Assembly: GCF_003369915.1 (NCBI RefSeq)
Contig: NW_022881603.1
Location: 22,379,515-22,443,514 of the forward strand
Source of the DNA: Drosophila miranda
Lineage: Eukaryota; Arthropoda; Insecta; Diptera; Drosophilidae
Direction: 5' to 3'
DNA length: 64,000 bases
Position numbers and translations under genes: made by a program. The stretch's first letter is position 1; each line of letters starts with the position of its first letter. The notes beneath the pieces are model-generated. The model was not told the origin of the DNA. It searched no databases and saw only the letters and a program-made list of their open reading frames with translations. Below, piece by piece: positions 59,339-64,000 of this stretch.

Positions 59339-61213
59339 ATGTTGAAAGTGCGCAGCGGTCTATCTATAATTCAGGCGCAAAAAGCAGCCCTCTCTGTGAG
59401 CAGTCCGCTGGTAAATATATAGTTTACATATAGATCCGATATCACAGTGATATACGTTTTTAAATCTCTTGTAGCGTTGGCAGACCACAGCAGCTGTAGC
59501 AGAGCCCAGAAATGATGCAGAGTGGCTACAAGCTCGTCCCTTTGATCAGATTCCTAGTACAACTTTTCTGTCTACTGTTCGGAATTTTATGCCTGGAGGA
59601 AAATATAGCAAACTGGACATTGTGAAATTGTTCAAAGCTTTGCAAGACGACTATGGAAACATATTATATTTACCAGGTATGATGGAAGGTACGTCATACC
59701 TGATGACTCAAAATCCCAAGGGCTTCGAGGTCGTGTTCCGGAACGAAGGAGTGTGGCCGCATCGGCCTGGCAGCGATACTCTTCGCTATCATCGGAAGAC
59801 TCATAGAAAGGATTTCTTCCAGGGAGTGGAGGGAGCTTTACCCACACAAGGAAAAACCTGGAGCGACTTTCGATCGGCTGTAAATCCTGTCCTAATGCAG
59901 CCGAAGAACGTGCGGCTTTACTATAAGAAGATGTCCCAAGTGAACCAGGAGTTTGTGCAACGGTGCGTATGACTGATAATAAATCCCTGTTTACGCTCAA
60001 GTATGTTCTCCCGCCTTCACAGTATTAAAGCACTCCGTGATATCGATACCCAGGAAGCTCCAGATGATTTCTTAAACGTAATAAATCGGTGGACCCTTGA
60101 GTCAGTCTCTGTGGTGGCTCTGGACAAGCAGTTGGGACTGCTCAAAGAGTCGGGCGATAACGACCAGGCTGTGTTACTTTGCAAGTACCTGGACGATTTT
60201 TTTGAATTAACAGCCGATCTGGAGATGAAGCCCTCCATCTGGCGTTACGTTAAAACACCCAAGCTAATGAAGCTAATGAAGTCCCTAAATGCCGTTCAAG
60301 AAATAACTTCAGCGTATGTAGATGAAGCTATAGAGCGTCTAGAGAAAGAGGCCAAGGAGGGTGTTGTCCGCCCTGAGAGCGAGCAGAGTGTACTGGAAAA
60401 GCTGCTCAAGATCGACAAAAAGGTGGCGACGGTTATGGCCATGGACATGCTAATGGCCGGAGTTGATACCGTACGTAGTCTGTTGTTCTCATACTTACCC
60501 TTATCTCATACATCCTTTTTTTGCAGACCTCAAGTACCTTTACAGCGGCCTTGCTGTGCCTTGCCAAGAATCCGGAGAAGCAGGCCGTACTCCGAGAAGA
60601 GGTGATGAAGGTTCTACCCGAGAAGGACTCCGAATTCACTGAGGCATCGATGAAGAATGTTCCCTATCTACGTGCCTGCATCAAAGAGTCACAACGGATC
60701 TATCCTTTGGTCATCGGCAATGGCCGATTTCTCAATTGGGACAGCGTTTTGAGCGGATACCAAGTGCCAGCTGGTACCTGTGTGTCGATGGTTCCCCTGA
60801 GCTTGCTATCAAGCGAGAAGCACTTCCCCAAGGCTGCTGAGTTCCTGCCAGAACGTTGGATTCGTAACGCCACAGACTCCAACGGGCAATGCCCGGCAAA
60901 TGACTTGAAGCTGAAGAATCCGTTTGTGTTCTTGCCCTTCGGATTTGGACCCCGGATGTGCGTTGGAAAGCGCATCGTGGACATGGAGCTCGAGCTGGGC
61001 ATCGCTCGACTCATTCGGAACTTTAGCATCGAGTTCAATCATCCCACGGAGAACGCTTTCCGCTCCTCCCTGATCAATTTGCCCAACAGTAAACACATTT
61101 CTCATACTAAATTATCTTTACAACTGGAAAACCTTGAAGGAACTTATTTGCAATATAAAGTAGGTGTTTTTTTGGCCGCACGTCAATCAGAATCAACTTG
61201 TTTTGTGCTTTGA
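59339..61213 (+). CDS. Cyp12-like: Mitochondrial cytochrome P450, Cyp12-like, type A, U8 copy (intact)
   Basis: Exons 59339-59410, 59475-59962, 60023-60470, 60527-61213; all introns have GT/AG, and the joined frame is 564 codons. Residues 1-30 ([20 protein letters not shown]...) are basic with no acidic residue, a mitochondrial presequence. P450 landmarks: I-helix AGVDT at 332-336, ExxR at 390-393 (ESQR), PERW near 442, heme loop [10 protein letters not shown] with ligand Cys481. The family is the insect mitochondrial CYP12 clan, which takes electrons from adrenodoxin and is often linked to xenobiotic metabolism; the substrate is unknown. Residues 524-564 are a novel tail replacing [12 protein letters not shown] of type B. 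Substitutions unique to this copy include Arg to Trp in RFLNRDSVL. The only array copy with no evident defect. Confidence 0.88.
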
Positions 61214-61388
61214 GGCATGAGGCAAATCAAGCACACAAAATTTTCATTGTGCAATTTGTGCCAACACGAGAGGCGTCACTTATCTGTGCGGAGGCATTTT
61301 CCTTGAGCAACACATTGTGCAATCGAAATCCTGCACACATCACATAAATTCCTTCCATTCGCGAATACAAGACCCATTCCTATTGGCT

Positions 61389-63509
61389 ATGGTTGACCCA
61401 ACCTCCATCAAGGGAGAGATCCTTGAGATGACTGGCGAGCATGTGGAGCAGCTCCATTCAATGTGGTCCCTCATGTTCGAGCCGAAGACATGCGAGGACT
61501 TTCTGCACAAACTCAAGACGCACGCGGATAATTTCTATACGGATCTGCTGACCGAGTCGCGGGAGAAGCAGGCGGCCATCCTGGATGACATAGCCGCACT
61601 CCGAGCCGAGGCCAGCGACCTCACCCGACTCCTCCATGAGACGGTAGACATTGGTCAGAGGCCCGACGATGTGCCACTGATCATATGGCAGCTGAAGCTG
61701 GACAAAAGCATTGAGCATCTGCGCGAGGAGCTCTCGAAACGTCGGGCGGAGATCGGAGAGCTGCTGCTCCAGCAGGAGCAGCTCTGCGAAGAGCTGGGCG
61801 CACTGCCGCTCCCTCTACTGGCAGACCCGCTGCCCCTGCCCGATGAGATGGACGGCTTTCGCGACCATCTCGACAACCTGCGCTCTCAGCGCGCAGTGCG
61901 CCAGACGGAGCTGGACCAGCTGCGCAAGGCCATCAAGCATGACATGAAGATGCTCGAGCTGATGCCCCAGACCGATGCAGAGGATCGCCTACTGAACGAA
62001 CTGAGCCACAATCTAACACCAGAGACACTAGAGCGGCTGCGGCAGATGCGCAACAGTTATGCCGAGCAGATCCAGGAGCTGCGCTCCAAAATCCATGACA
62101 TGCGCGAGAAGATCTACGTGCTGTGGGATCGCCTCCAGGCGACGGACGAGAGCGCCATGCGACGAGTGCGCGAGTGCACCGAGAATACGCAGCGCACCTA
62201 TGACATCCTCCATTCGGAGCTGCAGCGCTGCCAGGCACTGCGCAGCCAGAACCTCAAGACGTTCATCGAGCAGCTGCGCGTCGAGATAAGCAAGTGGTGG
62301 GATCTAACGCTCAAGAGCCAGCAGGAGCGCAAGCGTTTCTCCAACTACTACAATAAGTATTACAACGAAGACCTGTTGGAGCTGCACGAGCTGGAGCTGG
62401 ATGATCTGAAGAGCTTCTACACGTGCAACAAGGAGATTTTCGATCTGTACGAGAGCCGTGCAGAACTTTGGTCCCGCATGCAGGCTCTAGAGGCAAAGGC
62501 CAACGAGCCGAATCGTTTCAACAATCGTGGCGGCCAGCTCCTTAAAGAGGAAAAGGAACACAAGGCCATCACCTCGAAGCTGCCCAAGATTGAGCAGCAG
62601 ATCACTGAACTGGTACACGCCTATGAGGTGCAATCGCATGGCCCGTTTCTGGTTTATGGCGAGAACATACTGGAGCTGATGGCTGGCGAATGGGAGAACT
62701 ATCGGCAGGCCAAGCAGAGCTCGGCCCGCAAGAAGGCCCCGCCCACCACGAGGACGGGCAGCAGCAGCAAATTGATGATGCCACCGCCGACTGCCGGTTC
62801 AACGGCCCCTCGCACGCCCCGAACTTTGAAGAACATGTCCTCAATGTCGACCTCGACAATGTCGTTGCGCAAGACCCCAACAATCCAGCTGACCACTCCC
62901 AATATGACCAAGAGCACTGGGAATCTGCACAAGCGACTGAATCCATCAGCAGCCGCCAGCTCTTCGGGGTATCGGACTCCCAACGCCAAGCGCAGCCTCA
63001 TGAGCTCTCTGAATTCGATACGCCCGTCGCCGTCTACCGCACAGCGGCTGGCCAACAGCCAGCTGAAGACGTCCAAGTCGCCACTAAAGCGGGTCCGCGT
63101 CCTGGACAACACATTGCGTCGCAGCGGGGGATTGGGCAGACGCAGCATTGGCACACGCTCGATCAAGAAGCCACGCACAAAATCAGCGGTGCCGGATACA
63201 AGATCGCCCAGCGATTCCGAGTATATGACCGATGAGACCACTGAAAATGACCGCGAAGCCGGGATCTCCTATGAAGAATTGGTGCCCACGAGTCGCTCCT
63301 CAGTGCTGCCCGTCGGCGGGGCTCAGCATCAGCGCAATCGCGTGGCTGTGCCACGAATTCGCCATGTCCTCGTAAACCACAATTCGGTGGCGTCGGCCGC
63401 CAACACACCATCAAAGCAGGCGGTCAATCAGGAGGAGAGGCCTCGATTTGGCAATCAATTGAAGCTCCCATCGCCACGTGAAAGTCGCATGTGGCCGAAT
63501 CCACGATGA
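61389..63509 (+). CDS. feo-like: PRC1/Ase1/fascetto-like microtubule bundler, U8 copy (intact retrogene)
   Basis: A single open frame of 706 codons from the first in-frame ATG (61389, MVDPTSIKG); codons upstream lack an ATG. It has long coiled coil at about 30-340 (dimerisation rod). A spectrin-like domain at about 320-440 contains the MAP65/PRC1 signature EPNRFNNRGGQLLKEEK (about 373-389), KLPKIEQQI and FLVYGENILELMAGEWENY. A basic Ser/Pro-rich tail of about 265 residues follows. Family members cross-link antiparallel microtubules in the spindle midzone for cytokinesis. There are no introns; AATAAA at 63604 and an A-run at 63643 suggest a retrocopy of feo. It lies 175 bases after the P450 stop on the same strand, so it may depend on P450 transcription. 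Germline use is an inference from other fly retrogenes. Confidence 0.88.
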   Translation: MVDPTSIKGEILEMTGEHVEQLHSMWSLMFEPKTCEDFLHKLKTHADNFYTDLLTESREKQAAILDDIAALRAEASDLTRLLHETVDIGQRPDDVPLIIWQLKLDKSIEHLREELSKRRAEIGELLLQQEQLCEELGALPLPLLADPLPLPDEMDGFRDHLDNLRSQRAVRQTELDQLRKAIKHDMKMLELMPQTDAEDRLLNELSHNLTPETLERLRQMRNSYAEQIQELRSKIHDMREKIYVLWDRLQATDESAMRRVRECTENTQRTYDILHSELQRCQALRSQNLKTFIEQLRVEISKWWDLTLKSQQERKRFSNYYNKYYNEDLLELHELELDDLKSFYTCNKEIFDLYESRAELWSRMQALEAKANEPNRFNNRGGQLLKEEKEHKAITSKLPKIEQQITELVHAYEVQSHGPFLVYGENILELMAGEWENYRQAKQSSARKKAPPTTRTGSSSKLMMPPPTAGSTAPRTPRTLKNMSSMSTSTMSLRKTPTIQLTTPNMTKSTGNLHKRLNPSAAASSSGYRTPNAKRSLMSSLNSIRPSPSTAQRLANSQLKTSKSPLKRVRVLDNTLRRSGGLGRRSIGTRSIKKPRTKSAVPDTRSPSDSEYMTDETTENDREAGISYEELVPTSRSSVLPVGGAQHQRNRVAVPRIRHVLVNHNSVASAANTPSKQAVNQEERPRFGNQLKLPSPRESRMWPNPR

Positions 63510-64000
63510 GATTATTGGAATTTTTATTTGCGTTTTATGTTTGATTTCATTTTTTGTACCTTTATCTGTTTATCTCTGTTTCATTTATTTTCGATGTTGG
63601 CCCAATAAAAATTAAATTACCTTCAAGAAGGACAACCGAACCAAAAAAATAAAATAACAAGATATAAAAAAGCGCCAAAGATTAGCTTGTTTATATTATT
63701 ATCAGGCCCAAAACTTTCGGCAGTCTACCGACCATTCCATGCCCAATAAATTAAATTTGGCCAAAAAAATCTGCTGCCATAATTATGGCGATTTATTTGT
63801 TTTATTTCATTGAGAGTCAGATCAATATCAAATGTTTACAATTATTTCTGTTTGGCATTCGCACGCTCCCGCGAACGTGTGTTGGCACTCTCTCTCTCTC
63901 TTGTTCTGTTTGTGCTCTGTTATCGGTCAGCTCTTTTTGCAACAAAGCTCTCGCAGGCCTTTCAAATAGCTAGCTAATGGAATGATTTAGCAGTATAGCT
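63510..64000 (+). other. 3' UTR of U8 feo-like gene and start of the U9 upstream region
   Basis: 3' UTR with AATAAA (63604-63609) and an A-run interrupted by T (63643-63654). The common spacer with a deletion (ATCAATATC joined to AAATGTTTAC near 63826) follows, then type A upstream DNA with a CT run near 63889-63902. The P450 start codon of the next unit lies beyond the edge. Confidence 0.7.

Larger units (their letters stand above)
20197..64000 (+). repeat. Tandem array of Cyp12-like P450 + feo-like retrogene units
   Basis: P450 start codons lie at 22401, 27093, 33106, 39359, 45271, 50190, 54898 and 59339, all plus strand; the spacing is 4692, 6013, 6253, 5912, 4919, 4708 and 4441 bases. 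Each P450 is followed 175-470 bases later by a feo-like gene, then AATAAA, poly(A), and a shared spacer beginning TAACAAGATATAAAAAAGCGC. Length differences come from a DINE-like insert (U0, U2), a 1-kb insert (U3), a longer type B upstream region (U4, U5) and deletions. The array starts at the retrotransposon junction and runs off the right edge. Confidence 0.95.

Noticed and set aside
61317-61388. A 24-residue N-terminal extension of the feo-like protein (QSKSCTHHINSF...).
   Set aside because: It would begin at GTG; no in-frame ATG exists before 61389 except in U1, so MVDPTSIKG is the better start.
62690-63241. Long open frames in other phases and on the minus strand over the feo-like tail (about 180 codons each way, present in most units).
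   Set aside because: They overlap a clear coding region with biased, low-stop composition, begin without a conserved context, and have no domain; they are shadows of the feo-like frame.

Overview
The window looks like Drosophila (Diptera) genomic DNA of a repeat-rich, probably heterochromatic or sex-linked kind. The reasons are spliced mitochondrial CYP12-type cytochrome P450 genes with 56-65 base introns, copies of a PRC1/Ase1-family gene (fascetto, feo, in flies), a DINE-1/INE-1-like element, and fly LTR retrotransposons (BEL/roo-type and Osvaldo/Ulysses-type). The species and chromosome cannot be fixed from the sequence alone.

Left part, 1-20196: nested LTR retrotransposons, all on the minus strand. 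A BEL/Pao element with env (22-6818, LTRs 22-680 and 6161-6818, 5-base target duplication CCCTT) sits in the pol gene of a gypsy-superfamily element (copy A: 1-21 plus 6819-10750). Copy A shares a 2.26-kb LTR (10751-13012) with a second copy (B, 13013-17967), which is followed by another LTR (17968-20196). This LTR-internal-LTR-internal-LTR chain has a tRNA-Lys-type primer site and a gag that begins with a RING-H2 finger. Its outer LTR cuts directly into the first feo-like gene of the array.

Right part, 20197-64000: a head-to-tail array of 4.4-6.3-kb units. Each unit is a four-exon Cyp12-like P450 followed by an intronless feo/PRC1-like gene ending in AATAAA and a poly(A) tract, so the feo-like gene is probably a retrocopy. 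I number the units U0 (a truncated feo-like tail) to U8; U9 begins at the right edge. U1-U3 and U6-U8 carry P450 type A. U4 and U5 carry P450 type B, with a different first exon and upstream region. In type A a 204-base deletion replaced the normal P450 C-terminus with 41 residues read from the former spacer.

Most copies are broken by frameshifts, stops, lost splice sites or insertions. In U8 both genes are open from end to end (P450 564 aa, feo-like 706 aa). U6 has an open P450 with a changed I-helix glycine, and a feo-like ORF with an altered tail. U4 carries an inverted 249-base piece of the feo-like gene inside its P450 exon 2. A transcript through U4 would contain both antisense and sense feo-like sequence and could fold into a long hairpin. 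Amplified spindle-gene retrocopies together with an antisense copy suggest (inference only) a germline or sex-chromosome conflict locus, or a source of small RNAs.
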